A stretch of DNA of 64,000 bases from Thinopyrum elongatum (GCA_011799875.1 CM022299.1:210372070-210436069), one strand, 5' to 3'; positions 1 to 12,935 are shown, counted from the stretch's first letter. Notes: generated by a model not told the origin, from the letters alone. Program-made: numbers and translations.

Positions 1-2050
1 GTGTACCCAATTGTTTCCTTAGGGTATCCTATGAAGACGCACTTCTCCGATTTGGGTTCGAGCTTATCAGGCTGAAGCCTTTTGACATAAGTGTCGCAAC
101 CCCAAACTTTAAGAAACGACAGCTTAGGTTTCTTGCCAAACCACAGTTCATACGGTGTCGTCTCAACGGATTTAGACGGTGCCCTATTTAACGTGAATGC
201 GGCTGTCTCTCATGCATATCCCCAGAACGATAGTCGTAAATCGGTAAGGGACATCATAGATCACACCATATCTAATAAAGTGCGGTTACGACGTTCGGAC
301 ACACCATTACGCTGTGGTGTTCCAGGTGGCGTGAGTTGTGAAACAATTCCACATTGTTTTAAATGAAGGCCAAACTCGTAACTCAAATATTCGCCTCCGT
401 GATCAGATCGTAGAAACTTTATTTTCTTGTTACGATGATTCTCTACTTCACTCTGAAATTCTTTGAAATTTTCAAATGTTTCAGAGTTGTGTTTCATTAA
501 GTAAATATACCCATATCTACTTAAATCATCTGTAAATATACCCGCCGCGTGCCTCAACACTCATCAGACCACATACATTGGTATGTATTATTTCCAATAA
601 GTCATTAGCTCGCTCCATTGTTCCGAAGAACAGAGTTTTAGTCATCTTGCCCATAAGGCATGGTTCGCAAGCATCAAATGATTCATAATCAAGTGATTCC
701 AAAAGCCCATCGGCATGAAGTTTCTCCATGCACTTTACACCAATATGACCTAAACGGCAGTGCCACAAATATGTTGCACTATCATTATCAACTTTGCATC
801 TTTTGGCATCATTATAATGGATATGTGCATCACTACGATCGAGATTCAATAAACCACTTACATTGGGTGTAGGACCATAGAAGGTTTTATTCATGTAAAC
901 AGAACAACAATTATTCTCTGACTTAAATGAATAACCATATTGCAATAAACATGATCCAATCATATTCATGCTCAACGCAAACACCAAATAACATTTATTT
1001 AGGTTCAACACTAATCCCGAAGGTAGAGGGAGTGTGCGATGGTGATCTTATCAACCTTGGAATCACTTCCAACACACATCGTCACCTCGCCCTTAACTAG
1101 TCTCTGTTCATTCTGCAACTCCTCTTTTGAGTTACTAATCTTAGCAACTGAACCGGTATCAAATACCCAGGGGTACTACGAACACTAGTAAGGTACACAT
1201 CAATAATCTGTATATCAAATATACCTTTGTTCACTTTGCCATCCTTCTTATCCGCCAAATGTTTGGGGCAGTTCCGCTTCCAGTGACCATTTCCTTTGCA
1301 GTAGAAGCACTCCATTTCAGGCTTGGGTCCAGCTTTGGGCTTCTTCACGGGAGTGGCAAATTGCTTGCCATTCTTCTTGAAGTTCCCTTTCTATCCCTTG
1401 CCCTTTTTTTTGAAACTAGTGGTCTTATTAACCATCAACACTTGATGTTCTTTCTTGATTTCTACCTTCGCCGATTTCAGCATCACGAAGAGCTCGTGAA
1501 TCGTTTTCATCATCCCTTGCATATTATAGTTCATCATGAAGTTCTAGTAGCTTGGTGATAGTGACTAGAGAACTCTGTCAATCACTATCTTATCTCGAAG
1601 ATTAACTCCCACTTGATTCAAGCGATTGTAGTACTCAGACATTCCGAGCACATGCTCACTGGCTGAGCTATTCTCCTCCATCTTGTAGGCAAAGTACTTG
1701 TTAGAGGTCTCATACCCCTCGACACAGGCATGAGTCTGAAATACCAATTTTCAGCTCTTGGAACATCTCATATGCTCCGTGGCATTCAAAACATTTTTGA
1801 AGTCCTGGTTCTAAGCCGTAAAGCATGACGCACTAAACTATCAAGTAGTCATCATATCGAGCTTGTCAAACATTCATAACGTCTTCATCTGCTCCTGCAA
1901 CAGGTCTGTCACCTAGCGGTGCATCAAGGACATAATTCTTTTGTGCTACAATGAGGATAATCCTCAGTTCACGGACGCAGTCCGCATCATTGCTACTATC
2001 ATCTTTCAACTTATTTTTCTCTAGGAATATATCAAAAACATAGGAGAGCT
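1..2050 (-). pseudogene. Copia-1 gag-pol fragment (gag, CCHC knuckle, GAG-pre-integrase, integrase)
   Basis: The reading starts near 2050, where the minus strand reads VFDIFLEKNKLKDD and then CVRELRIILIVAQKNYVLDA, a gag N-terminus. Gag continues to about 1565. A CX2CX4HX4C zinc knuckle (CFYCKGNGHWKRNC) lies near 1270-1315. A GAG-pre-integrase domain with the typical LWHCRLGHIG motif follows at about 1011-600, then the integrase core (SDHGGEYLS and PQRNGVSERRNRTL) at 560-261. The last residues before base 1 read EPKSEKCVFIGYPKETIGY, the usual segment after the integrase core. Several frameshifts and stops break the frame, so this is a dead polyprotein. RT and RNase H should lie to the left of the window. 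Confidence 0.88.
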
Positions 2051-3289
2051 ATATTGCGAGCTATTGATCTACAACATAGATTTGCAAATAATATCAGGAC
2101 TAAGTTCATGATAAATTAAGTTCAATTAATCAAATTACTAATGAACTCTCACTTAAATCAACATCCCTCAAGTTGTCTAAGTGATACATGATCCAAATCA
2201 ACTAACCCATGTCCAATCATCACGTGAGATGGGGTAGTCATCAATGGTGAACATCTCTATGTTGATCATATCTACTTTATGACTCACGTTCAACCTTTCG
2301 GTCTCCAGTGTTCCAAGACCTGTGTGTACATGCTAGGCTCGTCAAGTTTAACCAAAGTATTCTGCATGTGCAAAACTGTCTTACACCCGTTGTATGTGAA
2401 CGTAGAGTCTATCGCACCCGATCATCACGTGGTGTCTCGAAACGACGAACTTTATCAATGGTGCATACTCAGGGAGAACACTTTTATCTTGAAATTTAGT
2501 GAAGGGATCATCTTATAATGCTACCGCCGTTCTAAGCAAAATAAGATGCATAAAAGATAAACATCACATGCAATCAAAATATGTGACATGATATGGCCAT
2601 CATCATCTTGTGCTTTTGATCTCCATATCTAAAGCATCATCATGATCTCCATCGTCACCGGCTTGACACCTTGATCTCCATCGTAGCGTCGTTGCGTCGA
2701 GATCGTCACGCCAACTATTGCTTCTACAACTATCGCTAACGCATAGTGATAAAGTAAAGCAATTACATGGCGCTTGCACTTCATACAATAAAGAGACAAC
2801 CCTAAGGCTCCTGCCGGTTGTCGATATTACAAAACATGATCATCTCATACATCAACATATATCACATCATATCTTGACCATATCACATCACAACATGCCC
2901 TGCAAAAATAAGTTAGACGTCCTCTACTTTGTTGTTGCAAGTTTTACGTGGCTGCTACGGGCTTCTAGCAAGAACCGTTCTTACCTACGCAATAACCACA
3001 ATGGTGTTTCATCAAGTTTGCTGTTTTAACCTTCTTCAAGGACCAGCCGTAGTCAAATTCGATTCAACTAAAGTAGGAGAAACAGACACCCGCCAGCCAC
3101 CTTTATGCAAAACTAGTTGCATGTCTGTCGGTGGAACCGGTCTCATGTGCGTGGACATGTAAGGTTGGTCTGGGCCGCTTCATCCCACAATACCGCCGAA
3201 ACAAAATAAGACGTTGGTGGTAAGCAGTATGACTATCACCGCCCACAAATCTTTGTGTTCTACTCGTGCATATTATCATCGGATAGACC
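2051..3289 (-). other. Copia-1 untranslated leader
   Basis: About 1.2 kb between the primer-binding site and gag. Only short, unrecognisable ORFs are present, and nothing resembles a gene. A leader of this length is usual for large Triticeae Copia elements. Confidence 0.5.
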
Positions 3290-3290
3290 T

Positions 3291-3305
3291 GGCTCATGAT
3301 GCCAC
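3291..3305 (-). promoter_or_regulatory. Copia-1 primer-binding site (degenerate initiator-Met tRNA)
   Basis: Directly next to the LTR end the minus strand reads GTGGCATCATGAGCC. This matches the plant Copia primer site TGGTATCAGAGC with one substitution and one inserted base. It fixes both the LTR boundary at 3306 and the minus orientation. Confidence 0.7.
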
Positions 3306-4250
3306 TGTTGGGAATCGTTGCATGGAAAACAAAAAAAATTCTACGCACACACAATGATCTATCCATGGAGATGCATAGCAACGAGAGGGGGAGAGTGTGT
3401 ATATGTACCCTTGTAGACTGTAAGCAGAAGCGTTTCACAACGTGGTTGATGTAGTCGAACTTTCTTCGCGCCCCAACCGATCTAGTACCGAACGCACGGC
3501 ACCTCCGCGTTCTGCACACGTTCAGCTCGGTGACGTCCTCCGCCTTCTTGATCCAGCAAGACGGCGAGGTAGTAGATGAGTTCTGGCAGCATGACAGCAT
3601 GGTGACGGTGATGGTGAAGTTATCTCTGCAGGGCATCGCCTAAGCACTACAAAAATATGATCGAGGGAGTAAACTGTGGACGGGGGCGCCGCACACGGCT
3701 AAGACAATGTTATGTCATTGTGTGGCGCCCCCTCCCCACATATATATAGGTGGGAGGGGGAGGAGGCAGCCTAGGGAAGCCAGGGCGCACCCAAAGGGGC
3801 TGGCCGTCGGCCCTCCTGCGCCTCCCTTCCTTGTATGAAGAAGGGGGAAGGAAAGAGGGGGGGAGAGGGAAGGAAGGGGGAGTCCTACTCCACACTTTCC
3901 TTTCCCTCCTCTCTTTCCTTCTCCTCCTCATAGGGCCGGCCTCTATAGGGGCGCACCAGCCCCTTGTGGGCTAGTGTGTTCCCTCTTTGGGCCCATAAGG
4001 CCCGTATCTTCGCCAGGGGTGCCCGAAACTCCTTTCCGGTGACCCGATAAGTACCCGGTACCCTCTGAAACACTTCCGGTGTCTGAATACCATCGTCCTA
4101 TATATCAATCTTTACCTCTCGACCATTTCGAGACTCCTCGTCATGTCCATGATCTCATCTAGGACACCGAACAACATTCAGTCACCAAATCACATAACTC
4201 ATATAATACTATATCGTCAATGAACGTTAAGCGTGCGGACCCTACGGGTT

Positions 4251-5156
4251 TGTCGGCGTGCTGGGACCGGGGGTGCCCAGACTTGCCTGCCTGCGGCCCG
4301 TGGCATGGCTCCATTGATGGCCTGGTATGACCCAGCTTCAGCAGCGACAACTCAAGACCCTCGCGAGGGGCCAGGCCTCGTGAGGCGGACAACACCAAGA
4401 CCTCCATGAGGGGCGGCCTCCCCAGGCTGGCTCCCGAGGAGCGGAGATATCCATGCAAGCTGCACCTTGCAAGGTTCACCTGACGTGAGCCATGACGACC
4501 AGGACCAGGTGGGCGCCAGCGGGCGCAGTGTACCAGTTTCCTCTTTGGTGCAAAGGAGGCAAGCGCAGGCGCGGAGTCCCGAGGAATCAAGCAAAGGTTT
4601 CCATATCGGTGCAACAAGACCAGGACCGCCAGGACGGCAGGACGGAGGTCATCGAGGAGCCCACTGCAGCGTCACCACCAAAGGCTTTTGCAGGCGAAGA
4701 CTACTTTTGTCAGGATAACTTGTACTAGTTGTCTTCCTTTGAATTTGGCCATTGTGGGATCCCTTCCCGCCTACATTTGGGAAGAGGACCAAGGCCACTA
4801 TAAATAGGACTTAGCCACCACCTTGGGAGGGGAGAGAGCAACCGGAGCTGGACCAGATCCATTCCAGCCTCACCACCTCACCAGCTCATCGAGCTCAAGA
4901 ACACCTCACCTCCTGAGGTCGTTCCAGCTCTCTACTAATTCATCCTCAGCCCTTAGAGGCAATCCACCACAAAGCTGGAGTACGGTATTACACCGCAAGG
5001 TGGCCTGAACCAGGATAAACTGCTATGTCTCTTGTTCCTTGGGTTTGTCGAGCTAGGCTGTGGAATCGTTGAGCAGGCAGACTGGGGAGAGAGAGTTCTT
5101 CGCACGCACCCCAGAGTTCAAACCTCTCAAGGGTTTGCGGAACCCCGAATCCGACA
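4251..5156 (+). repeat. Gypsy-3 5' LTR
   Basis: 906 bp with TG...CA ends. A TATA box (TATAAATAG) lies at about 4799-4807. The same sequence recurs at 7305-8210. Confidence 0.93.
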
Positions 5157-5226
5157 TTTGGCGCGCCAGGTAGGGGTGCATCGGAGTTTCGCCTCTTCGT
5201 CCGCTTCGCTCCTCCGTTTAGCTTTC

Positions 5227-7304
5227 ATGGCGGGCGCCGCTCCACCAGCCGGATCGACGGGTGCGCATGGAGGCGCCATGGGCCTCCTGGCCTTCACCCC
5301 CGCCTTACGACATGTGCGGTGGCCGCCCAAGTTCAAGCCAGAGATGCCGCCTCGCTACGATGGTGCGGCAGGCCCAGCGGTGTTTCTCCAGGCATATGAG
5401 GAGGCCGTTTGGGTGGCCGGTGGCGACGACAAGGTCATGGCCAACTGGTTTCCCATGGCCCTCGCTGGCGTGCCACGCGCCTGGCTGCTCAACCTGCCGG
5501 AATCTTCTGTGGCCTCCTGGGAGGAGCTGCGCAGTCTCTTCAGCGCGCACTTCGCGGCACCGGCGCCCCGCGTCGTCGCGGCCCTCCTCGGCGGTTCACA
5601 GGCGCCGCCGTCGGACCGTCACGTCAAGCAGTTCTTCTGCCTAGTAGGTGTCGCGCATGTGCAGCAAGGAGCTCCTCCGGGATGGGCGGTGCCCAAGGCC
5701 GACCTCACCTTCGACTCGAGAGATCACCCAACAACCACCGCGGGCGCAGGCGCGCTCTCGATGCTTTGCACCCCCACCATCTGCAACGTGGCGATTACCA
5801 AGACCCTCATCGAGGACCTGGAAGAAACATTCACCAGTCTGTGCAAGGTGGAACTCTGGCTCAACCCGGAGAAGTGTGTGTTTGGCGTCCCCTCCGGCAA
5901 GCTGTTGGGCTTTTTGGTGTCGCAGAGGGGAATCGAGGCGAACCCCGAGAAGATCAAGGCGATAGAAAGGATGAGCCCGCCGCAGACTCTCAAGGAAATG
6001 CAAAAGCTAGCGGGCTGCGTGACCTCGCTAGGGCGCTTCATCTCCAAGCTTGGGGAGTGCGCCCACCCGTTCTTCAAGCTAATGAAGAAGAAAGGGTCGT
6101 TCGAATGGACTCCGGAGGCCGACGCAGCGTTTCAAGACCTCAAGAGATACCTCACCAGCCCACCAGTGATGGTGGCACCGCGACCTCTCGAGCCCTTGGT
6201 GCTTTACCTGGCCGCCACGCCACACTCTGCCAGCGCGGCACTAGTGGCGGTCCAGGAAGAGCGCCAAGCCGAGAACTCGCCGGGCAGCGCCACACGCCAG
6301 GACAAGACGACGCAGCTTCGGGACCGTGCTCCTGAAGCCCCGGCGGCACCAGCAGATGACCAGGCCCCCCAGGACGACGCTCCTGGGAGCCTGACTGCCC
6401 TTGCAAATAGCCGAGCCCCCGAGGACCCCCAGCCTCGCGAGGAACAAGACATCACCAGCACTCCGGCCCTCGTCGAGCACCCGATGTACTTCGTCAGCAC
6501 GACATTGCGTGACGCACGGGTGCGCTATCCCATGCCGAAGAAGCTCCTGCTCACGCTCCTTGTCGCCTCCCGCAAGCTACGCCACTACTTCCAAGGTCAC
6601 CCCATCAAGGTCGTCTCAGCTTACCCACTGGAGAGGGTGCTCCGGAACCCCAATGCTGCGGGGAGAGTCGCAGAATGGAACATCGAGTTGCAGGCATTCC
6701 AGTTGGAGTTCAGCACCACCAGAGTCATCAAGGGTGCCGCGCTCGCCGACTTCGTGGCGCAATGGGCTGACGTTCCCAGCCCTGAAGAAGGCGAGGACCG
6801 CCCACTCTCACCAGGAAGCGAGGCGCCAGACGGATGGGTCATGTACTTTGACGGCGCCTTCACGCGTCAGGGCGCGGGGGCTGAAGCCATGCTCATCTCG
6901 CCCACCCAGGACAAGCTCTACTACACCGTGCAGCTCTGCTTCTAGCGGGGCAAAAAGGTTTCCAATAACATCGCGGAGTACGAAGGCTTAATCGCCGGTC
7001 TCAAGGCTGCGACAGCCTTGGGAGTGAAGCACCTCACCATCAAGGGTGACTCCCAGCTCCTCGTCAACTTCTCCAACAAAGTATACGAGCCGAAGGATGA
7101 GCACATGGAGGCATATCTCGCAGAGGTACGTAAAATTGAGAAACAATTCTTGGGCTGGGAACTGCAGCACATGCCGCGCGACACAAACAAGGAAGCCGAC
7201 GACATCGCCAAGAGGGCATCCCGGCGCCTGCCTCAGGAGTCTGCACTTGCCCTTTGGCTTCGCCTCGAAGCCAAGTTCGAGCGCGCCTTGGGCCCGGGGG
7301 CTAC
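5227..7304 (+). pseudogene. Gypsy-3 gag joined to RT C-terminus and two RNase H domains
   Basis: One frame starts at ATG 5227 (MAGAAPPAG), downstream of the 5' LTR; an in-frame ATG at 5032 lies inside the LTR and was not chosen. A retrotransposon gag domain is recognisable to about 5640 (PPRYDGAAGPAVFLQAYEEA, then WEELRSLFSAHF). The frame passes straight into the end of RT (LNPEKCVFGVPSGKLLGFLV, about 5850-5910). RNase H follows (6080-6760) and then a second RNase H (MYFDGAF at 6841, ending with IAEYEGLIAGLKAATALG and GDSQLLVNF). Protease and the catalytic half of RT are missing, and no integrase follows. A single TAG at 6943-6945 interrupts the second RNase H, and reading resumes in the same frame. 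This is a non-autonomous deletion form. Confidence 0.85.
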
Positions 7305-8210
7305 TGTCGGTGTCCTGGGACCAGGGGTGCCCAGACTTGCCTGCCTACGGCCTGTGGCGTGGCTCCATCGACGGCCTGGTATGGCCCAGCTTCAGCAACG
7401 ACAACTCAAGACCCTCGCGAGGGGCTAGGCCCCGCGAGGCAGACGACACCAAGACCTCCACTAGGGGCGGCCTCCCCAGGCTGGCTCCCGAGGAGAGGAG
7501 ATATCCATGCAAGCTGCACCTCGCGAGGTTCACTTGACGTGAGCCATGACGACCAGGACCAGGCGGGCGCCAGCGGGCGCAGTGTACCAGTTTCCTCTTT
7601 GGTGCAATGGAGGCAAGTGCAGGCGCGGTTTCCTGAGGAATCAAGCAAAGGTTTCCATATCGATGCAACAAGACCAAGACCGCCAGGACGGCAGGACGGA
7701 GGTCATCGAGGAGCCCACTGCAGCATCACCACCAAAGGCTTTTGCAGGCGAAGACTACTTTTGTCAGGATAACTTGTACTAGTTGTCTCCCTTTGAATTT
7801 GGCCGTTGTGGGATCCCTTCCCGCCTACATTTGGGAAGAGGACCAAGGCCACTATAAATAGGACTTAGCCACCACCTTGGGAGGGGAGAGAGCAACCAGA
7901 GCTGGACCAGATCCATTCCACCCTCACCACCTCACCAGCTCATCGAGCTCGAGAACACTTCACCTCCTGAGGTCGTTCCACCTCTGTACTAGTTCATCCT
8001 CAGCCCTCAGAGGCAATCCACCACAAAGCTGGAGTAGGGTATTACACCGCAAGGTGGCCCGAACCAGGATACACTGCTGTGTCTCTTGTTCCTTGGGTTC
8101 GTCGAGCTAGGCTGTGGAATCATTGAGCAGGCAGACTGGGGAGAGATAGTTCTTCGCATGCACCCCAGAGTTGGAACCTCTCAAGGGTCTGCAGAACCCC
8201 GAATCTGACA
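7305..8210 (+). repeat. Gypsy-3 3' LTR
   Basis: Also 906 bp, starting TGTCGGTGTCC and ending TCTGACA, preceded by the short G-rich tract GGGCCCGGGGGCTAC. The TSD GGGTT follows at 8211. Confidence 0.93.
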
Positions 8211-9032
8211 GGGTTCGAGAACTTTGTAGACATGACCGAGACTCCTCTCTGGTCAATAACCAATAGCGGAACCTGGATGCCCATATTGGCTCCTACATAT
8301 TCTAGGAAGATCTTTATCGGTCGAACCGTTATGACAACATAAGTAATTCCCTTTGTCCATCGGTACGTTACTTGCCCGAGATTCGATCGTCGGTATCTCT
8401 ATACCTAGTTCAATCTCGTTACTGGCAAGTCTCTTTACTCGTTCCGTAATACATCACCTCGTGACTAACTCCTTAGTCATTTGCTTGCAAGCTTATGATG
8501 TGTATTACCGAGAGGGCCTAGAGATACCTCTCCGATACTCAGAGTGACAAATCCTAATCTCGATCTATGCCAACTCAACAAACACCTTCGGAGATACCTG
8601 TAGAGCATCTTTATGATCACCCAGTTACGTTGTGACGTTTGATAGAACATAAGGTATTCCTCCGGTATCCAGGAGTTGCATAATCTCATAGTCGAAGGAA
8701 TATGTATTTGTCATGAAGAAAGCAATAGCAATAAAACTGAACGATCATTATGCTAAGCTAACGGATGGGTCTTGTCCATCACATCATTCTCCTAATGACG
8801 TGATCCCGTTATGAAATGACAACACATGTCCATGGTTAGGAAACCTTAACCATCTTTGATCAACGAGCTAGTCTAGTAGAGGCATACTAGGGACACGGTA
8901 TTTGTTTATGTATTCACACATGTATTTAAGTTTCCTATCAATACAATTCTAGCATGAATAATAAACCTTTATCATGAATAAGGAAATATAAAATAACAAC
9001 TTTATTATTGCCTCTAGGGCATATTTCCTTCA

Positions 9033-12000
9033 GTACCCATGGTTCATTTTGCGCGTGACGTGCACGGTAGTGCTCTTGGCATCGGGTATAGACATGGTAG
9101 TGAAATAACGATTTTCTCTGTGGACCATATGACAAGGAACATCGTCACGTTGTGCTGTCTAGAGTAGTCAAGCTCCCGGATCTATTCAACCCTTCCGTAC
9201 TATCTTTATATTATGTCGTCGTCACCGGTCATGGATTCCGTCATCACCCTTGAGTTCTGGTAATCACTGACTTTATTTTTGGCCTTCGTGTAGAACATGT
9301 ATCTGTTGATATCGTATGCCTGATTAGTCGCGAGGTTGACTGCAGGGCCATGTGCTAAGGAGTATATGATCTTTCCATTCTTACACCCCTCTTCTAGAGG
9401 ATTAGCCAGAACTCGCTCTTTGAACCAACACAAGAAAGAGGAGTTGTGCTCTCCAATAACTTCGGTGCCCGTCTCGCGCAGCCACCGGTCACGGTACTTC
9501 TTTGTAATGGTGTCTTTATGCAGTGCCATCAAAGGATCTAGCACCTATAGGTGTTATAGAACTACTAGGCTTGCTCTGTCAAAGTCGTTACATCGACCCA
9601 AGTAATCCACATGGAATTCCCTCTGGCTGTTGCTGTGACCTTCTTCTCTGAGCCTGCAAAGGTGCTTGTTGACGGGCAAACGAACAATAGGGTTTCCGCC
9701 GCCTAGATAATTCTCACTTAAGGAGATGCACTCTTGGGTCAGATAGCCCTAGACGATGCTTCCATCCGGACAGGACATGTTATGAATGAATCCTTTGATG
9801 ACCCCATTCATCCTCTCGAACGACAACATGCTGTGCAGGAATTCGGCACGAGGTCGATGATGTCGTCCACAATGTGGACACACAGATGTACCGTGACGTC
9901 AAAGAACCAGGGAGGGAAGTACATCTCAAGCTCATTTAGTATGACAACGATCTCTTCTTGTAGCCTTCGGAGCTTCTTTACATTGATCGACTTTCGAGAG
10001 ATAATGTCGAAAAAGTTGCAGAGACCAATAAGCATGTCATGGACATGCTGGTCCATTACCATTATCCCTCTAAGTGCAACCAGGAGTATCTGCATCATCA
10101 TCACATGACAGTCTTCCATTGAACCATTTCTTCTTGGTGTCTAGATATCTGCTTAGCTTCCCACAGTAACCAGAACTAACTTTCATTCTAGCAAGGCACT
10201 TAAAGAATTGATCGATCTCCTTCAGACTTAAGGTGAAGCAAGAGGGGAGCAATAATGTTGTTGCTTCTTGTTGACCTTTTTGCCCCAGCCTTGCGTCTCC
10301 GTCTCCTCCGACGACTTATTAGGGGGTCCTCCATGAAGATCTTCCTTGATGCCCAAAATTTACATGTCCCTTCTTGCCTTCAGCCCAACTTTATCTTCTC
10401 CAAAATGTTCATCAGTGTGCCAAGCAAGCTCTTGAGGACATTCTTCATGATATGCATTTTATCAAGGCTATGACGCATGTCGAGTTTGGGCTAGTACCAC
10501 AAGTCCCAAAAAATAGGCCTTGTTTTCCATACCTTTAGCAGCGGCTCCGGTGCCTTTTTCTTCTTTCCCTGCACGGGGCACTCTTCCCAATTTTGAACAA
10601 CCTATCGATTTTGACGCCGCTCCTCTTACGTGGAGGTCCTCGATGCTCAACGTCACCATTGAATATATCTCCATGCTTTCTCCATGCGTCATCCTTCTCG
10701 AGCCATCTTCGATGCCCCATGCACACGGTTTTCAAAGACCCGCTATCTTTAAGTAGCTACAGAGATGTTGTATCATCCATGCACCTGGTTCATCCGCATT
10801 GTCCATGGCACACCTGGCCTGAGACATATCTACAACCGAGATAGTCGTGCACTATCGTGATCAATGCGGCTCTCACTCGGAGATATTCTCTTGCGCAAGT
10901 GTCCCATGTCCTGACCCCTACTGTCCATAATGTGTGTAGCTCCTCTTTCAGTAGCTGGAGATAGATATTAATATCGTTTCCCGGTTGTTTTGGCCCTTGA
11001 ATCAACATACTCATGTGTATGTACTTTGTCTTCATGAACTTCTATGGGGGGATGTTGTACATACATACAATCAATGAGCCATGTGCTATGGTTGGTGTTC
11101 TGGTTGCCAAACGGATTCATGCCATTAGTACTCATGCCAAGCACGATGTTCTTTGCATCATCCGTGAAACCTGGATATTCAGCATTTAATGCTCTCCACT
11201 GGCTAGCATCTACGAGGTGTCTCAGCTTCGGATCATCTCCATCATTTGGCTTCACCCTGTCTGCGTGCCAGCGCATGAAATTTGCTTCCTTAGGATCTAC
11301 AAAATACCGTTGCAGACAGGGAGTGATCGGAAAGTACCATACAACTTTCTGTGGAGCTTTCTTTCCTTCCTTCTTATATCGAGAAGCATTGCACACTGGA
11401 TAGCTGGTTTTCTCTGCGTGCTCGTTCCGATAAATGATGCAATCATTAATGCATGTGTGGTACTTAATATGCAGAAAATCAAGAAGGCGCATGATTTTCT
11501 TGGCATCCTCGATATAGTTGGACACAAGTTCCCCACGGAAAGAACTTTCTGTAGATACTTCAACTTCTCATCGAGGCTTCTGTCGGTCCATTTGTCTTTT
11601 GCCATCATCTTTAGAAGTTTGAGCGTGAAACTCAAGTAGGTCTCCTCGGGATCGCAACCATCATACAATGGACTCTTCGAGTCTAACTCCAGTTGCGCCA
11701 GCTTGGCCTCCTCTCTAGAAGCAGCTCTGTCGCTAGTCATCTTCTTATGAAGCAGGTCTCGCACATGAGGCTCCGGCATGCCTGAACTTAGTAGCGACGA
11801 AGACTGTGGCGTGTCTATGTCTTCTTCATGTCTGACCTCTTCTCCATGTCCGGTGCCCTCTTCTTAGGGTCCGTCGGTCATCTCTTCGTCTGTCCCCATC
11901 ATGTCGTTATTGGCTGCCCATCGACGTCCAGATCATCATCTTCACTTATCCATCGAGTATAGGCATCCATGAAACCATGCATGAGTAGGTGTGCCTTCGA

Positions 12001-12935
12001 ACGCCCACCCGAAAAGGGGTCAATCCAGACTCGTTCTTTGCATTTTCGACACGGACATTTTATCTTGGTACGGTTATTTTGAAACATGTCGGCCACCGTG
12101 GATCACAAGAAACTATCCACCATCCTTCCACTGAACTTCATCATCGCCTGTGTGGTATAAGCAAAAGAATTATAACCATGCATGCAAATGCATCAAGGTC
12201 ATACAAAAAAATCAGCATGACCTTCCCTAAAAATAGGACATACCGAGTTTGCACGAAATTCACCGAAACGAAAATAAGTCGACATTTCGGGAAAACATTG
12301 GCAACTCATGTCACGCACAATTCGGCAAATACATATGCAACTCATGTCATGCACGATTCCATCATATCGCACAATTTGGTCATCTCGCACACACACAAAT
12401 TCCATTCTTGTACAACACTATTTTTTACTCACCTATCTCGAGGGAGAGCATGGTGATGAGGCAGATGTCTCTTGGGATCAAAGTGGACAAATATATTTAA
12501 TGCCCCTTCATTAATGAGAGGAAGGTAGATAGCTTACTTCATTTAGTGAGTAGATATACTTGCGGAGGAGATGAGTCTAACTAGTGGAGAGGGAAAAAGA
12601 GCATGTGAGTCAATGGAGTGGAGGGGCAAGAGATATTGGAAGAAGGGAGTGGGAGAAGAAAGCAAGTGAGGAAGAGATGAAGGGGAGCCATTAATGGAGA
12701 TGGTGGAGGGGCAAAGGAGAGAGAGGAAGGAGGGGGAGAAGGAAGAGAGAATAAAGCAAGTGTGAGAAGAAAGCAAGGTGAGAAGGAAGGGGGAGGGAGA
12801 GGGAGGTAAAAAGGTGGCCGTTGCGCTTAGTACTAGCGCAGGGCACAATGGCCGCACTATTGCTAGGCCCATTAGTTGTAGCGTAGGGTACTAGCACTGG
12901 TGCAGCGCCCTGCTATACAAACGGGTTTTTACCCC
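9033..12935 (-). mobile_element. CACTA DNA transposon remnant, truncated at its left side by Copia-1
   Basis: It carries a TNPD/TNP2-type transposase on the minus strand. Upstream of that (12540-12935) is a GA-rich stretch and then repeated short motifs of the TAGCGCAGGGC / TAGCGTAGGGT / CAGCGCCCTGC type, which look like CACTA subterminal repeats. No intact CACTA terminus is visible on either side; the left side stops abruptly at the Copia-1 LTR (9032). Confidence 0.75.
9060..12096 (-). pseudogene. CACTA transposase (TNPD/TNP2-like) remnant
   Basis: The domains run in the expected order on the minus strand. First is a transposase-associated N-terminal domain at 12096-11899 (KIKCPCRKCKERVWIDPFSG, LLMHGFM). 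The transposase core (Transposase_21 type) spans 11779-10790, with YFVDPKEANFMRWHADR, LRHLVDASQWRALNAEYPGF and LGMSTNGMNPFGNQNTNHS. A DUF4218-type segment is at about 10119-9808 (DMLIGLCNFFDIISRKSINV, EMYFPPWFFDVTVHL), and a DUF4216-type segment at 9544-9206 (SFLCWFKERVLANP). Frameshifts and stops separate the pieces, so it cannot make a full transposase. The insertion of Copia-1 removes the remainder. Confidence 0.82.

Larger units (their letters stand above)
4251..8210 (+). mobile_element. Gypsy-3: internally deleted Gypsy retrotransposon nested in the Copia-1 LTR
   Basis: Two LTRs of exactly 906 bp (4251-5156 and 7305-8210), each starting TGTCGG and ending GACA, enclose only 2148 bp of internal DNA. 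A perfect 5-bp target duplication GGGTT is at 4246-4250 and 8211-8215. Internal sequence begins TTTGGCGCGCCAGGTAGGGG, the primer-site type of some grass Gypsy families. By eye the LTRs differ at roughly 55-60 positions (about 6%), which makes this the oldest of the three complete Gypsy copies here. It lacks protease, most of RT, and integrase, so it could only have moved with help or was deleted after insertion. Confidence 0.93.
1..9032 (-). mobile_element. Copia-1: minus-strand Ty1-copia retrotransposon, 5' half, truncated by the window edge
   Basis: The order on the minus strand is LTR (9032 down to 3306), degenerate primer-binding site, untranslated leader, gag, zinc knuckle, GAG-pre-integrase and integrase, leaving the window at base 1 before reverse transcriptase. 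The domain order with integrase before RT is the Copia order. The LTR begins (minus strand) with TGAAGGAAATATGCCC, a start common in Triticeae Copia LTRs. Because the second LTR is outside the window, the TSD cannot be checked. The element interrupts a CACTA transposon at its right end and is itself interrupted by a Gypsy derivative. Confidence 0.88.
3306..9032 (-). repeat. Copia-1 5' LTR, split in two by a nested Gypsy element
   Basis: The LTR occupies 3306-4250 and 8216-9032, about 1.76 kb once the insertion (4251-8210) and the TSD copy are removed. It has TG...CA ends. A TATA box (minus strand TATATATA) lies at about 3738-3747. The G-rich stretch at 3750-3930 gives long low-complexity ORFs on both strands that are not genes. 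Sequence at 4241-4250 joins directly to 8216 onwards across the insertion. Confidence 0.85.

Noticed and set aside
3103..3636. A 177-codon minus-strand frame
   Set aside because: It spans the Copia-1 LTR end, primer site and leader, so it cannot be a real gene.
4159..4728. Open frames of 80-150 codons, repeated near 7345-7782
   Set aside because: They lie in the Gypsy-3 LTRs and recur because the LTRs are duplicated; no domain.
12543..12872. A 109-codon minus-strand frame rich in Ser, Pro and Leu
   Set aside because: It is the complement of a GA-rich tract in the CACTA element; low complexity and no homology.
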